Assembly: GCA_963716735.1 (NCBI GenBank)
Contig: OY970321.1
Coordinates: forward strand, 372,001-436,000
Source of the DNA: VRUE01 sp963716735
GTDB taxonomy: Bacteria; Actinomycetota; Thermoleophilia; Solirubrobacterales; 70-9
Direction: 5' to 3'
Length of the DNA stretch: 64,000 bases
The position numbers were made by a program, and so were the translations under genes. The notes under the pieces are model-generated. The model saw only the letters and a list, made by a program, of their open reading frames with translations, had not been told where the DNA came from and made no database searches. Below, in pieces: positions 8,550 through 16,665 of the stretch; position 1 is the stretch's first letter; each line of letters opens with the position of its first letter.

Positions 8550-9578
8550 ATGCCGCCAGGGCCTGGCGTCACCGTCGCGCTCGACGGCTTTGGCGCCGAG
8601 CAGGGCTTCGACGTACTTGCCGAGGGCGCCAGGATGGCGGCGGCGGACGGGATCCGCATCCGGGTCTTCGGGCCGGAGCGGGACCTGGGCCTGGACCGGG
8701 TCGATGAGGTGGAGGTGATCCCGACGAGCGAGTGGATCGGCAACGACGAGGATCCGGTCCCCGCCGTACGGGCCAAGAAGGAGGCCTCGGTCGTAAGGGC
8801 GGCCCGTGACGTGGCCGCTGGCGACGCGGACGCGCTGGTCAGCCCCGGTTCGACCGGGGCGACGATGGCGGCGGCGACCTTTGGCATGAGGCGCCTGCAC
8901 GGTGTCCAGCGCCCGGCGCTTGCCGTGCGGCTGCCGGTCCCCGGCAAGCCGGTGCTCTTCCTCGACGTCGGCGCCAACGTCGAGGTGCGTGCCCAGCATC
9001 TGGTCCAGTTCGCTTTCCTCGGCGCCGCCTTCAGCGCTGCGGTGCTGGGAGTCGAGCGGCCCCGTGTCGGCCTGCTCTCGGTCGGTGAGGAGAGCGGCAA
9101 GGGCAGGGAGGAGGTCGTCGCGGCGCACGCCCTGCTGACCGGGGCGCCGGGAATCGATTTCGTCGGCAACGTCGAGGGCGGCGATCTTCCCGGCGGCGAG
9201 GCCGACGTCGTCGTTACCGACGGCTTTACCGGCAACGTCTCGCTGAAGCTGATGGAGGGAACGGCGCGAACCGTCACCGCGGCGATCCGCGACGCCGCCA
9301 AGTCGAATCCGCTCGCGGCTCTCGGCGGCCTGCTGATGCGCCCTGCGCTCGGCGGCCTGCGCCGCGAGCTTCACCCCGACGCGACCGGCGGCGCGATCCT
9401 GCTCGGCCTGCGTGGCATCGCCGTGGTCGGGCACGGCAGCGCCGGCGCCGAGGGCATCGGCAACGCCATCCGCCTGGCGGCACGCAGCGTCGAGGTCGAC
9501 GCGGTCGGTCGGACGGCGGCACTGCTCGAGCAGGGTGGCGCGACCAGGAGCGCCCTCGCAGCCGACGCGAGCGCGTGA
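8550..9578 (+). CDS. plsX: Phosphate acyltransferase PlsX
   Basis: 342 aa, normal length. The N-terminus VTVALDGFGAEQGFDVL replaces the usual ALDAMGGD with ALDGFGAE, a notable variation in a normally strict motif. Other family blocks are present: ALVSPGSTGATMAAATF, RPALAVRLPVPGKPVLFLDVGAN and DVVVTDGFTGNVSLKLMEG. PlsX interconverts acyl-ACP and acyl-phosphate, feeding PlsY. Neighbours acpP (its acyl carrier) and the fakA-like gene (another acyl-phosphate source) fit this role. It lies in the rpmF-plsX-acpP-rnc operon; fabD/fabH/fabF, often here in other bacteria, are absent. Confidence 0.92.
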   Translation: MPPGPGVTVALDGFGAEQGFDVLAEGARMAAADGIRIRVFGPERDLGLDRVDEVEVIPTSEWIGNDEDPVPAVRAKKEASVVRAARDVAAGDADALVSPGSTGATMAAATFGMRRLHGVQRPALAVRLPVPGKPVLFLDVGANVEVRAQHLVQFAFLGAAFSAAVLGVERPRVGLLSVGEESGKGREEVVAAHALLTGAPGIDFVGNVEGGDLPGGEADVVVTDGFTGNVSLKLMEGTARTVTAAIRDAAKSNPLAALGGLLMRPALGGLRRELHPDATGGAILLGLRGIAVVGHGSAGAEGIGNAIRLAARSVEVDAVGRTAALLEQGGATRSALAADASA

Positions 9579-9591
9579 TAGGACACCGGGG

Positions 9592-9837
9592 ATGCAACGG
9601 GAAGAGGTTTTCAATCTGGTGCGCGACCACCTCGCCGAGGAGCTCGAGCTCGATCCGGCGAGGATCGCCGAGGAGACCCGTTTCAAGCAGGACCTCGACG
9701 CCGACTCGCTCGATCTCTACGAGCTGGTGATGGAGTTGGAGGACCGCTACGGGATATCGGTCTCCGAGGAGCAGGCGGCGCGGATCGAGACCGTGGGCGA
9801 TGCCGTCTCCTTCGTCGTGGAGCACGCCCCGGCGTGA
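9592..9837 (+). CDS. acpP: Acyl carrier protein
   Basis: 81 aa, acidic, with the phosphopantetheine attachment motif DADSLDLYELVMELE, Ser39 being the modified residue (DSL). It starts with ATG at 9592, 13 nt after plsX, and its stop overlaps the GTG of rnc by 4 nt. It carries growing acyl chains in fatty acid synthesis and is a substrate for PlsX just upstream. It was chosen over longer in-frame extensions because the ACP fold begins right at this Met. Confidence 0.95.
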   Translation: MQREEVFNLVRDHLAEELELDPARIAEETRFKQDLDADSLDLYELVMELEDRYGISVSEEQAARIETVGDAVSFVVEHAPA

Positions 9838-10508
9838 GCGTGGAGGCGCTCGCGGAGCTCGTCGGGAACCTTCCCGCCGACCTGAGGCGTTGCGCCCTTA
9901 CACACTCCTCCTGGACCACCGAGTCGCCGCGGTCATATGAGCGGCTCGCCTATCTCGGCGACAGCGTCCTCGCCCTGGCGGTCGCCGCGGGGATCTACGA
10001 GCGCTTCCCCAACGTCGACGCCGGCGGCCTGACCAAGATCCACAACCAGACCGTCAGCGGGGTCTCCTGCGCCGAGGTGGGACGCGAGCTGGGGGTACCG
10101 GCGATGCTCGAGGGGGCCGAGCCGGAGGCCGAGGAGGCGATCCCGGCAAAGATCCTGCTGGCGGGCTCCCGACCGCTGCCGGAGGTGACCGAGGCCCTGA
10201 TCGGCGCCTGCTTCCTGGCCTTTGGCTTCGATCGGGTCGCCGCAGCCGTAGGCGCGGCTTTCGAGACCCAGATCGAAGGGGCCGTGGAAGCCCCGGTAGA
10301 TGCGAAGTCGGCGTTGCAGGAGCTGCTCGCCCGGCGCCGAGCGCGCGTAACCTACGTCGTGATCGGCGAATCCGGGCCCGCGCATCAACGCACCTTCGAG
10401 GTCGAGGCGATCGTAGGAGGAGAGGCGGTGGGGGCCGGCGCCGGACGGAGCAAGAAGGCCGCGGAGCAGGTGGCGGCCGAGCAGGCACTGAAGCGCCTTG
10501 AGGGATAG
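9834..10508 (+). CDS. rnc: Ribonuclease III
   Basis: 224 aa, GTG start overlapping acpP by 4 nt. The RNase III signature is present as YERLAYLGDSVLALAV (about residues 35-50; usual form ERLEFLGDAVL) with the acidic residues kept, plus the second catalytic Glu in TEALIGACFLAFGF. A double-stranded RNA-binding domain spans about residues 155-222 (SALQELLARR ... GRSKKAAEQVAAEQAL). It processes rRNA precursors and other dsRNA. The rnc-smc-ftsY-ffh order is highly conserved. Confidence 0.95.
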   Translation: MSVEALAELVGNLPADLRRCALTHSSWTTESPRSYERLAYLGDSVLALAVAAGIYERFPNVDAGGLTKIHNQTVSGVSCAEVGRELGVPAMLEGAEPEAEEAIPAKILLAGSRPLPEVTEALIGACFLAFGFDRVAAAVGAAFETQIEGAVEAPVDAKSALQELLARRRARVTYVVIGESGPAHQRTFEVEAIVGGEAVGAGAGRSKKAAEQVAAEQALKRLEG

Positions 10509-10558
10509 CTGAAGGTCGCGTCCGACTCAAACGCCAGCCTTCCGACCGAGGACGAGAG

Positions 10559-12916
10559 ATGTATCTGAGATCGATAGAGATGAAGGGGTTCAAGTCGTTC
10601 CCCGGCCGCACCAAGCTGGAGTTCTCTCCAGGCGTCAGCGTGATCGTCGGCCCCAACGGCTCCGGCAAGTCGAACATCACCGACGCGGTGCTCTGGGCGC
10701 TCGGTGAGCAGAGCCCGGGTGCGATTCGCGGCGCCTCGATGCAGGATGTGATCTCCGCCGGCGGCCAGGGCGTCGGCCAGCGCCGCGCCGCCGAGGTCGA
10801 GGTCGTGATCGACAACGCGGAGGGGCGTGCGGCGACCGAACTCTCGGAGATCGCGATCCAGCGCACGCTCGACCGCTCCGGCGACGGTGTCTACCGGCTC
10901 AACGGCGCTCGCTGCCGCCTGGTCGATGTGGTCGAGGTCCTCTCCGACACCAACCTTGGCCGCGAGATGCACTCGGTTATCAGCCAGGGCCGGGTCGAGA
11001 CGATCATCCACTCCAAACCACGCGAACGGCGGCTGCTGGTCGAGGAGGCGGCGGGTCTGGGCAAGCACCGCAAACGCCGCCGCCGCGCCGAGCTGAAGCT
11101 GCGCGCGGCACGCGACAACCTCGACCGCGCGCTCGACATCGAGCGCGAGGCGCGGGCGCGGCTGCGGCCGCTGAAGCGCCAGGCGCAGGCGGCCGAGCTG
11201 GGCGCCCGGATCGAGCGCGAGGAGATGGAGCTGCGTGGCCGCCTGGTTGCCGAGGAACTGCGCTTCGGCAAGGACCGGGCCGAAGCGGCCGAGCGCGCCG
11301 CCGAGAAGGCACGGGCCCAGCGGACGGCGGTGGAGAAGCGCCTGGCCGAGGTCAGCGAGCGGCGCCGCGCGGCCGAGGAGCGCTTTGCGGCCCGTGATCG
11401 CGAGCGCACCCAGGCCTGGGGCCTGCTGACCAGATTGCGCGGCGAGCAGCAACGGATCGCGGTGCGTGCCATCGGGCTGGTCGACCGCAAGGCGGAGCTG
11501 GCGAGCGCCCTGGAGGGACTGCGAGCCGAGTTTGGACCACTGACCCTCGACCTCGGTGCCGCCGAAGGGACGTCGGCTGAGCGTGTTCGCAAGTTGGAGG
11601 AGGAGCTCGGTGAGATCGACGCCGGACTCTCCGGCGCGGTTGCCGGGCTAGAGCGAGCCCGCTCCGCCGCCGCAGCCGAGTCGGAGCGGGAAGCGGCGCT
11701 GGGTGACGTCCAGGCCGGCGCCGAGCGCGCCACCAGGCACGCGCGCCGCGCCGAGGGCCTGCTCGGCGAGCGCCACCGCGAGGCCCTGCGCGAGCGGGTC
11801 GCCGCCGGCGAGGAGTTGTTCGACGACGTCCGCGCCGCCGCTGCCGCTGCCGCGGCGGCCGAAGCCGCGATCCGCGCCCGGGTCGAGCGGATCGAAGCGA
11901 AGGTGGTCGGCGAGGAGGGCGACGGCGATGCGATCGCGGAGGAGATGCGCGAGTGCTCGCGGCAGGAGTCCGAGCTGCAGGTCGAGATGAAGGCTGCCTC
12001 CGACGCGCTGACCGAGGCGCAGGTCGAGGCGGCGCACCTCGGCGACCGTCGGGCCGAGGCCGCCAAGGAGCTGGCCTCGATCGCCGAGCGGCTGGGCGAG
12101 GAGGTCGAGCCGGCGAAGGAGGCCCTGGACGAGGAGGAGCGGGCTGACATCGATCGCCGCCTGCAGCGCCTGGAGCGCCGCCGCGCCCAGATCGGCCCGG
12201 TCAACCCGCTCGCCGAGCAGGAGTACGAGGAGGCTCGCGAGCATGTCGAGGCGGTGCAGACCCAGCGCGAGGACATCGAGCGCGGCATGCACGAGCTGGA
12301 GGCGCTGATTCGCGACATCGACCGCGAGATCGAGCGCGCCTTCGAGCACACCTTCGAGGCGACCGCGAAGAACTTCGAGGAGATGGTCGAGCACCTCTTC
12401 CCCGGCGGGCGGGGGCGCCTGCGGCGGGTCAGCCTGCGGCCCGTGCGTAACGCCGAGGAGGCTGGGTCAGAGGAGGAGGGCGACGACGGGGAAGAGCACG
12501 AGGAAGAAGAGCGTGAGGAGCTCGGCGTGGAGATCGAGGTCACCCCGGCCGGCAAGTCGACCCGCAAGCTCTCGCTGCTCTCCGGCGGCGAGAAGTCGCT
12601 GGTCGCGCTCGCCTTCGTCTTTGCCGTCTTCCTCGCCCGTCCCTGCCCCTTCTACATCCTCGACGAGGTCGAGGCGGCGCTCGACGATGCCAACATCGAC
12701 CGCTTCCTGCAGCTGATTCGGCGCTTCTCCGACCGAGCCCAGTTCGTCATCGTCACCCACCAGAAACGGACGATGGATGCCGCCGACGTTCTCTACGGCG
12801 TCACCATGGGCGGCGACGGCGTGACCAAAGTCGTCTCGCGTCGCCTCCCACGCGAAGTCGAGAGCGGGGCGGACGACGGCGCACCCGGTCGGCCGCCGGC
12901 GCTCGAAGCGGCTTAG
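10559..12916 (+). CDS. smc: Short, apparently hinge-less SMC chromosome segregation ATPase
   Basis: 785 aa against about 1,150-1,200 for bacterial SMC. The N-terminal ATPase half is complete: MYLRSIEMKGFKSF start, Walker A GPNGSGKS (31-38), Q-loop VISQGRVE (140-147). The C-terminal half is complete: signature LLSGGEKSLVA (about 673-683), Walker B FYILDEVEAALDD (698-710), H-loop VIVTHQK. Between them, residues about 170-610 are only charged coiled coil with a break near 325-340; no SMC hinge domain and no CxxC zinc hook is visible. An acidic insert (about 631-654) precedes the C-terminal head. Position between rnc and ftsY marks it as the genomic SMC. scpA and scpB are not nearby. The frame is intact throughout, so this is not an obvious pseudogene. 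Confidence 0.85.
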   Translation: MYLRSIEMKGFKSFPGRTKLEFSPGVSVIVGPNGSGKSNITDAVLWALGEQSPGAIRGASMQDVISAGGQGVGQRRAAEVEVVIDNAEGRAATELSEIAIQRTLDRSGDGVYRLNGARCRLVDVVEVLSDTNLGREMHSVISQGRVETIIHSKPRERRLLVEEAAGLGKHRKRRRRAELKLRAARDNLDRALDIEREARARLRPLKRQAQAAELGARIEREEMELRGRLVAEELRFGKDRAEAAERAAEKARAQRTAVEKRLAEVSERRRAAEERFAARDRERTQAWGLLTRLRGEQQRIAVRAIGLVDRKAELASALEGLRAEFGPLTLDLGAAEGTSAERVRKLEEELGEIDAGLSGAVAGLERARSAAAAESEREAALGDVQAGAERATRHARRAEGLLGERHREALRERVAAGEELFDDVRAAAAAAAAAEAAIRARVERIEAKVVGEEGDGDAIAEEMRECSRQESELQVEMKAASDALTEAQVEAAHLGDRRAEAAKELASIAERLGEEVEPAKEALDEEERADIDRRLQRLERRRAQIGPVNPLAEQEYEEAREHVEAVQTQREDIERGMHELEALIRDIDREIERAFEHTFEATAKNFEEMVEHLFPGGRGRLRRVSLRPVRNAEEAGSEEEGDDGEEHEEEEREELGVEIEVTPAGKSTRKLSLLSGGEKSLVALAFVFAVFLARPCPFYILDEVEAALDDANIDRFLQLIRRFSDRAQFVIVTHQKRTMDAADVLYGVTMGGDGVTKVVSRRLPREVESGADDGAPGRPPALEAA

Positions 12917-12926
12917 CCCGGGTCCA

Positions 12927-12932
12927 TAGGAT
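12927..12932 (+). promoter_or_regulatory. -10 box of ftsY
   Basis: TAGGAT, exactly 6 nt before ATG 12939, in the 22-nt gap after smc. It fits leaderless initiation. Confidence 0.5.
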
Positions 12933-12938
12933 CACCGG

Positions 12939-13937
12939 ATGCCCACCTCCTGGCAGGAGATCTTCGATCTCGGCACGCGCGACTCGGCGTTGCCCGGCGC
13001 CGAGCCCGAAAGCGAGGAGCGCCGCCGCGGCGTCTTCAGCCGTCTGCGCGAGAGCCTCTCCAAAAGCCGCCAGGCGCTCACTGAGGAGATCTCGGCCAGC
13101 CTCTTCGATCGCATCGACGAGGAGACCTGGGAGCGGCTGGAGGAGGCGCTGATCCTTGCTGACGCCGGCGCTCCGACCACCGCCGAGGTGGTCGAACGGC
13201 TCGAGCAGGAGGTCGAGAGCGGTGCCGTTTCGGCCGACGGCGGGGCCGTGCGCGAGCGGCTGATCGAGATCCTCGCCGAGGTCGCCTCCAACGGCCGGCG
13301 CGCGATCGACCTCAGCGGCGAGCCGGCGGTGCTGCTGATGGTCGGCGTCAACGGCACCGGCAAGACGACGACGATCGGCAAGCTCGCCTGGCATCTCTCG
13401 AAGGAATTCGGCCTCTCGGTCGTCCTCGCCGCCGCCGACACCTACCGTGCCGCCGCGGCCGAGCAGCTCGCCGAGTGGGCGCAGCGGGCCGGGGCCGAAC
13501 TGATCCGCTCGGCGCCGGGTGGCGACCCGGGGGCGGTCGCCTTCGACGCGGTCGCCGCCGCACGTGCCCGCGGCGCCGACGTGGTGATCGTCGACACTGC
13601 TGGTCGCCTGCACACCCAGGGAAACCTGATGGATGAGCTGACCAAGGTGCGCCGGGTGATCGCCAAGCAGATGCCTGGCGCGCCGCACGAGACGTTGATC
13701 TCGATCGACGCGACCACCGGCCAGAACGGTCTTCGCCAGGCGAAGATCTTTTCCGAGGCCGTGGAGGTCGACGGCGTCGTCCTGACCAAGCTCGACGGCA
13801 CCGCCAAGGGCGGGATCGTCCTGGCGATCGCCAACGAGCTCGATATCCCGGTGAAGCTGATCGGCACCGGCGAGACGCTCGAGGACCTGCGCCCGTTCGA
13901 CCCCGAGGATTTCGCCCGCGCCCTGCTCGCGGAGTAG
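12939..13937 (+). CDS. ftsY: Signal recognition particle receptor FtsY
   Basis: 332 aa. A short acidic N-terminal A region is followed by the N domain (FSRLRESLSKSRQAL) and the SRP GTPase G domain: P-loop VGVNGTGKTTTIGK (about 133-146), DTYRAAAAEQL, DTAGRLHTQ (about 217-225) and TKLDGTAKGG (about 284-293). It docks SRP-ribosome complexes at the membrane. It sits directly before ffh, its partner GTPase, separated by a strong hairpin and a separate ffh promoter, so the two are probably transcribed independently. Confidence 0.96.
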   Translation: MPTSWQEIFDLGTRDSALPGAEPESEERRRGVFSRLRESLSKSRQALTEEISASLFDRIDEETWERLEEALILADAGAPTTAEVVERLEQEVESGAVSADGGAVRERLIEILAEVASNGRRAIDLSGEPAVLLMVGVNGTGKTTTIGKLAWHLSKEFGLSVVLAAADTYRAAAAEQLAEWAQRAGAELIRSAPGGDPGAVAFDAVAAARARGADVVIVDTAGRLHTQGNLMDELTKVRRVIAKQMPGAPHETLISIDATTGQNGLRQAKIFSEAVEVDGVVLTKLDGTAKGGIVLAIANELDIPVKLIGTGETLEDLRPFDPEDFARALLAE

Positions 13938-13984
13938 GTGCGGTCGAGGTTTGGTGCGGATGCCGACCCAAACCTCGACCGCAC
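13938..13984. terminator. Perfect 17-bp hairpin between ftsY and ffh
   Basis: Arms 13938-13954 and 13968-13984 are perfectly complementary (17 bp, 13-nt loop), starting immediately after the ftsY stop codon. There is no T-run after it; the ffh -10 box begins 6 nt later. A terminator of ftsY is likely but not proven. Confidence 0.6.
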
Positions 13985-13989
13985 TCCCC

Positions 13990-13995
13990 TAAGCT
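13990..13995 (+). promoter_or_regulatory. -10 box of ffh
   Basis: TAAGCT, 8 nt before GTG 14004, placed right after the ftsY hairpin. It supports GTG 14004 as start rather than longer frames reaching back into the hairpin. Confidence 0.5.
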
Positions 13996-14003
13996 CCGCT
14001 GCG

Positions 14004-15377
14004 GTGTTCGACCAGCTCTCAGACCGCCTCCAGGCGACCCTCTCTGACGTCCGCTCGCGCGGCACGCTGAACGAGAGCGACGTCGATGCGGCGATGCGCG
14101 AGATCCGCCTCGCCCTGCTCGAGGCCGACGTCAACTTCAAAGTCGTCAAAAGCTTCACCAAGACGCTGAAAGAGCGCTGTCTGGGCGCCGAGGTGCTGGA
14201 GAGCCTCGACCCCGGCCAGCAGGTGGTGAAGATCGTCAACGAGGAGCTGACCGGGCTGATGGGGGGGACCGGGCGCGACCTTGCCTTTGCCTCCAGTGGC
14301 CCGACGGTGATCCTGATGGCAGGACTGCAGGGCTCGGGTAAGACGACCGCCTGCGCCAAGCTCGCCCGCCATTTGGGCGAGTCGGGAAAAAACGTCGCCA
14401 TCGCCGCCTGCGACGTCTACCGCCCGGCCGCGGTCGACCAGCTGGTCACCGTCGGCGAGCGCGCCGGGGCCGCCGTCTACGAGCAGGGCACCGAAGCCGA
14501 CCCGGTCGAGATCGCCGCCTGGGCGCTCGACCGCGCCCGCGAGGAGCAGCGCGACGTCCTCATCGTCGACACCGCCGGCCGCCTCCACGTCGACGCGGAC
14601 CTGATGGACGAGCTGGCCAAGATCCGCAAGCGGACCAAGCCGCACGACGTGTTGCTGGTCGTCGACGCGATGACTGGCCAGGACGCCGTCGGCGTCGCCG
14701 AATCATTCGCCGAGGCGGCCGAGTTCGACGGCGTTGTGATGACCAAGCTCGACGGCGATGCCCGTGGCGGTGCCGCGCTCTCGGTCAAGGCGGTGACTGG
14801 CAAGCCGATCCTCTTCGCTTCGACCGGCGAGAAACTGGAGGCCTTCGACCGCTTCCATCCCGACCGCATGGCTTCGCGGATCCTCGGCATGGGGGACATG
14901 CTCAGCCTGATCGAGAAAGCCGAGCAGCAGGTCGACGAGCGCCAGGCCGAGGACCTGCAGAAGAAACTCGAAAGCGATCGCTTCACCCTCGAGGACTTTC
15001 TCCAACAGATGCGCCAGGTGCGCAAGATGGGCCCGCTCAGCGGCCTGATCGGGATGCTGCCGGGCATGGGGGCGATGAAACAGCTGAAGAACGCCGACGT
15101 CGACGAGGGCGAGCTCGACAGGGTCGAGGCGATCATCCTCTCGATGACCCCGCTGGAGCGGGCCAACCCGGCGATCATCAAGGGCTCGCGGCGAAAACGG
15201 ATCGCCCACGGCTCGGGGACGAAGATCCAGCAGGTAAACCAGCTGGTCAAGCAGTTCGACCAGATGCGCAAAATGATGCGGATGATGGTGTCCGGCGAGC
15301 AGCCAAGCCCGCAGCAACTCGCCCAAATGGCCGGCGGTGGGGGCGGCGCTCCGCGCCCCAAGTACCGCAGGCGCTGA
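14004..15377 (+). CDS. ffh: Signal recognition particle protein Ffh (SRP54)
   Basis: 457 aa from GTG 14004, beginning VFDQLSDRLQATL, the typical Ffh N-terminus. The GTPase P-loop is GLQGSGKTTACAK (about 105-117), with DTAGRLHVDADLM (about 188-200) and TKLDGDARGGAALS. The methionine-rich M domain (about 300-457) contains the RNA-binding GSGTKIQQVNQL and MRKMMRMM, ending in a basic KYRRR tail. With 4.5S RNA (not found in this window) it targets nascent membrane proteins to FtsY. The next gene, rpsP, follows after 68 nt. Confidence 0.96.
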   Translation: MFDQLSDRLQATLSDVRSRGTLNESDVDAAMREIRLALLEADVNFKVVKSFTKTLKERCLGAEVLESLDPGQQVVKIVNEELTGLMGGTGRDLAFASSGPTVILMAGLQGSGKTTACAKLARHLGESGKNVAIAACDVYRPAAVDQLVTVGERAGAAVYEQGTEADPVEIAAWALDRAREEQRDVLIVDTAGRLHVDADLMDELAKIRKRTKPHDVLLVVDAMTGQDAVGVAESFAEAAEFDGVVMTKLDGDARGGAALSVKAVTGKPILFASTGEKLEAFDRFHPDRMASRILGMGDMLSLIEKAEQQVDERQAEDLQKKLESDRFTLEDFLQQMRQVRKMGPLSGLIGMLPGMGAMKQLKNADVDEGELDRVEAIILSMTPLERANPAIIKGSRRKRIAHGSGTKIQQVNQLVKQFDQMRKMMRMMVSGEQPSPQQLAQMAGGGGGAPRPKYRRR

Positions 15378-15429
15378 TATCAACCGGCCCGTCCTCCGCT
15401 TCGCGTCCGGGCGTGCCGGGCGAGTCCTG

Positions 15430-15435
15430 TAACCT
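15430..15435 (+). promoter_or_regulatory. -10 box of rpsP operon
   Basis: TAACCT, 10 nt before ATG 15446, in the gap between ffh and rpsP. It probably starts the rpsP-khpA-trmD unit. Confidence 0.4.
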
Positions 15436-15445
15436 CTCGCGGCCA

Positions 15446-15700
15446 ATGGCTGTCCGCATCAGACTCAGAAGGGTGGGTTCGAAGAAGAACCCGATCTGGC
15501 GCATCGTCGTCGCCGACAAACGCTCTCCGCGTGACGGTCGGACGATCGAGACGATCGGTCGCTACAACCCGCAGACCGAGCCCTCGACGATCGAGTTCGA
15601 CGAGGAGCGCGCGCGCCACTGGCTGGAGCACGGAGCGCAGCCGTCGGAGACCGTGGCAACGCTGCTGCGGACCAAGGGCATCGCCGCCTCCGGTAGCTAG
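15446..15700 (+). CDS. rpsP: 30S ribosomal protein S16
   Basis: 84 aa. AVRIRLRRVGSKKNPIWRIVVADKR is split over residues 2-26 and is the S16 hallmark; RDGRTIETIGRYNP follows. The ATG at 15446 gives the family's usual start. S16 is an early-assembling small-subunit protein. It is followed after 2 nt by a KH-domain gene and then trmD; rimM, which normally lies between rpsP and trmD, is absent here. Confidence 0.97.
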   Translation: MAVRIRLRRVGSKKNPIWRIVVADKRSPRDGRTIETIGRYNPQTEPSTIEFDEERARHWLEHGAQPSETVATLLRTKGIAASGS

Positions 15701-15702
15701 CC

Positions 15703-15933
15703 GTGACCGAGCTGCTGGAGTTCCTCGTCAGAGCGCTGGTCGAGGACCCCGACGCGGTCGAGGTCGAGGAGCTCGAAGAGGACGGGGACCTGATCTATGA
15801 GATCAGCGTCGCCGAGGGGGATCTTGGGCGGGTGATCGGCAAAGGCGGTCGCGTCGCGAACGCGATCCGCACGGTTGCCAAGGCCGCCGCCGTCCGGCTC
15901 GATCGCCGCGTCATCGTCGACATCCTCGATTGA
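15703..15933 (+). CDS. khpA: KH-domain RNA-binding protein KhpA (YlqC family)
   Basis: 76 aa, GTG start, 2 nt after rpsP. A single KH domain with the GxxG-type loop seen as VIGKGGRVANAIRTV (about residues 44-58), typical of KhpA/YlqC between rpsP and rimM/trmD. With KhpB (not in this window) it binds RNA and affects cell division and size in Gram-positives. Its TGA stop overlaps the TTG start of trmD. Confidence 0.9.
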   Translation: MTELLEFLVRALVEDPDAVEVEELEEDGDLIYEISVAEGDLGRVIGKGGRVANAIRTVAKAAAVRLDRRVIVDILD

Positions 15934-16607
15934 AGCTCGACGTCTTCACCCTCTTCCCGGAGGCCTTCGACTGGTTCCAGTCGCAGCGCTCGGTGCAGAA
16001 CGCGCTGGGCAAGGGGAACGAGCTGCGGTTCTTCAACTATCGGGATACGACGCCGCTTGGAGCTGGGCAGGTCGACGACGCTCCCTATGGAGGTGGGGCC
16101 GGGATGGTGTTGCGGGTCGATGTCGTGGATGCCGCGTTGCAGGCCGCCTACGCGAATGGCGACAACCCGCGAATCGTTCTGCTTTCTCCTACGGGACGGC
16201 TGCTGGACGACGAGCTGGCGGATGAGCTGACCCAGGAGCACCATGTGGCTTTGCTCTGCGGGCGGTATGAGGGGTTCGACGAGCGGGTGCATGAGCATCT
16301 GGCGCACGACGAGGTTTCGATCGGGCGCTATGTGCTGGCCGGCGGGGAGCTGCCGGCGATGGTGGTCGCCGACGTGCTGATGCGCAAGTTGCCGGGGGCG
16401 CTCGGGCACGAGCAGAGCGCCGTCGAGGAGTCGTTCAGCCGGGTGCTGGAGGGGGCGCCGGAGTACCCCCACTACACCCGCCCGCCCTCGTATCGGGGCT
16501 GGGGTGTGCCCGATGTCCTGGTCTCTGGAGACCACGAGCGGGTGCGCGAGTGGCGGGCCCAGCAGAGCCGCGCCCGAGCCGAGCAGCTCGAAAAAAATCC
16601 CGAGTAG
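15930..16607 (+). CDS. trmD: tRNA (guanine37-N1)-methyltransferase
   Basis: 225 aa, TTG start overlapping the khpA stop (TTGA), giving MKLDVFTLFPE, the canonical TrmD opening. The deep-trefoil-knot SAM site is visible in VALLCGRYEGFDERV (about 106-120) and IGRYVLAGGELPAMV. The C-terminal GGxxPDVL-type segment reads GWGVPDVLVSGDH. It forms m1G37 in tRNAs reading CCN/CUN/CGG and prevents +1 frameshifting. The absence of rimM between rpsP and trmD makes khpA-trmD adjacent. Confidence 0.95.
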   Translation: MKLDVFTLFPEAFDWFQSQRSVQNALGKGNELRFFNYRDTTPLGAGQVDDAPYGGGAGMVLRVDVVDAALQAAYANGDNPRIVLLSPTGRLLDDELADELTQEHHVALLCGRYEGFDERVHEHLAHDEVSIGRYVLAGGELPAMVVADVLMRKLPGALGHEQSAVEESFSRVLEGAPEYPHYTRPPSYRGWGVPDVLVSGDHERVREWRAQQSRARAEQLEKNPE

Positions 16608-16624
16608 GTACGATTCCGCCACCG

Positions 16625-16660
16625 CGCGGCGCCCGAATCCGGCTCCGGCGGTTTTTTCTC
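16625..16660 (+). terminator. Possible terminator/attenuator before rplS
   Basis: Between trmD and rplS a G+C-rich stretch ends in CCGGCGG followed by six T residues (16651-16657 region), with upstream complement rich in CCGCC. It could end trmD transcription or act as an attenuator in an L19 leader; the fold is not unique by eye. Confidence 0.3.
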
Positions 16661-16665
16661 GCCAA

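Noticed and set aside
10891..12567. Minus-strand open frame of about 558 codons rich in Ser/Arg
   Set aside because: Antisense of the smc coiled coil; Ser/Arg repeats mirror Glu/Ala codons.
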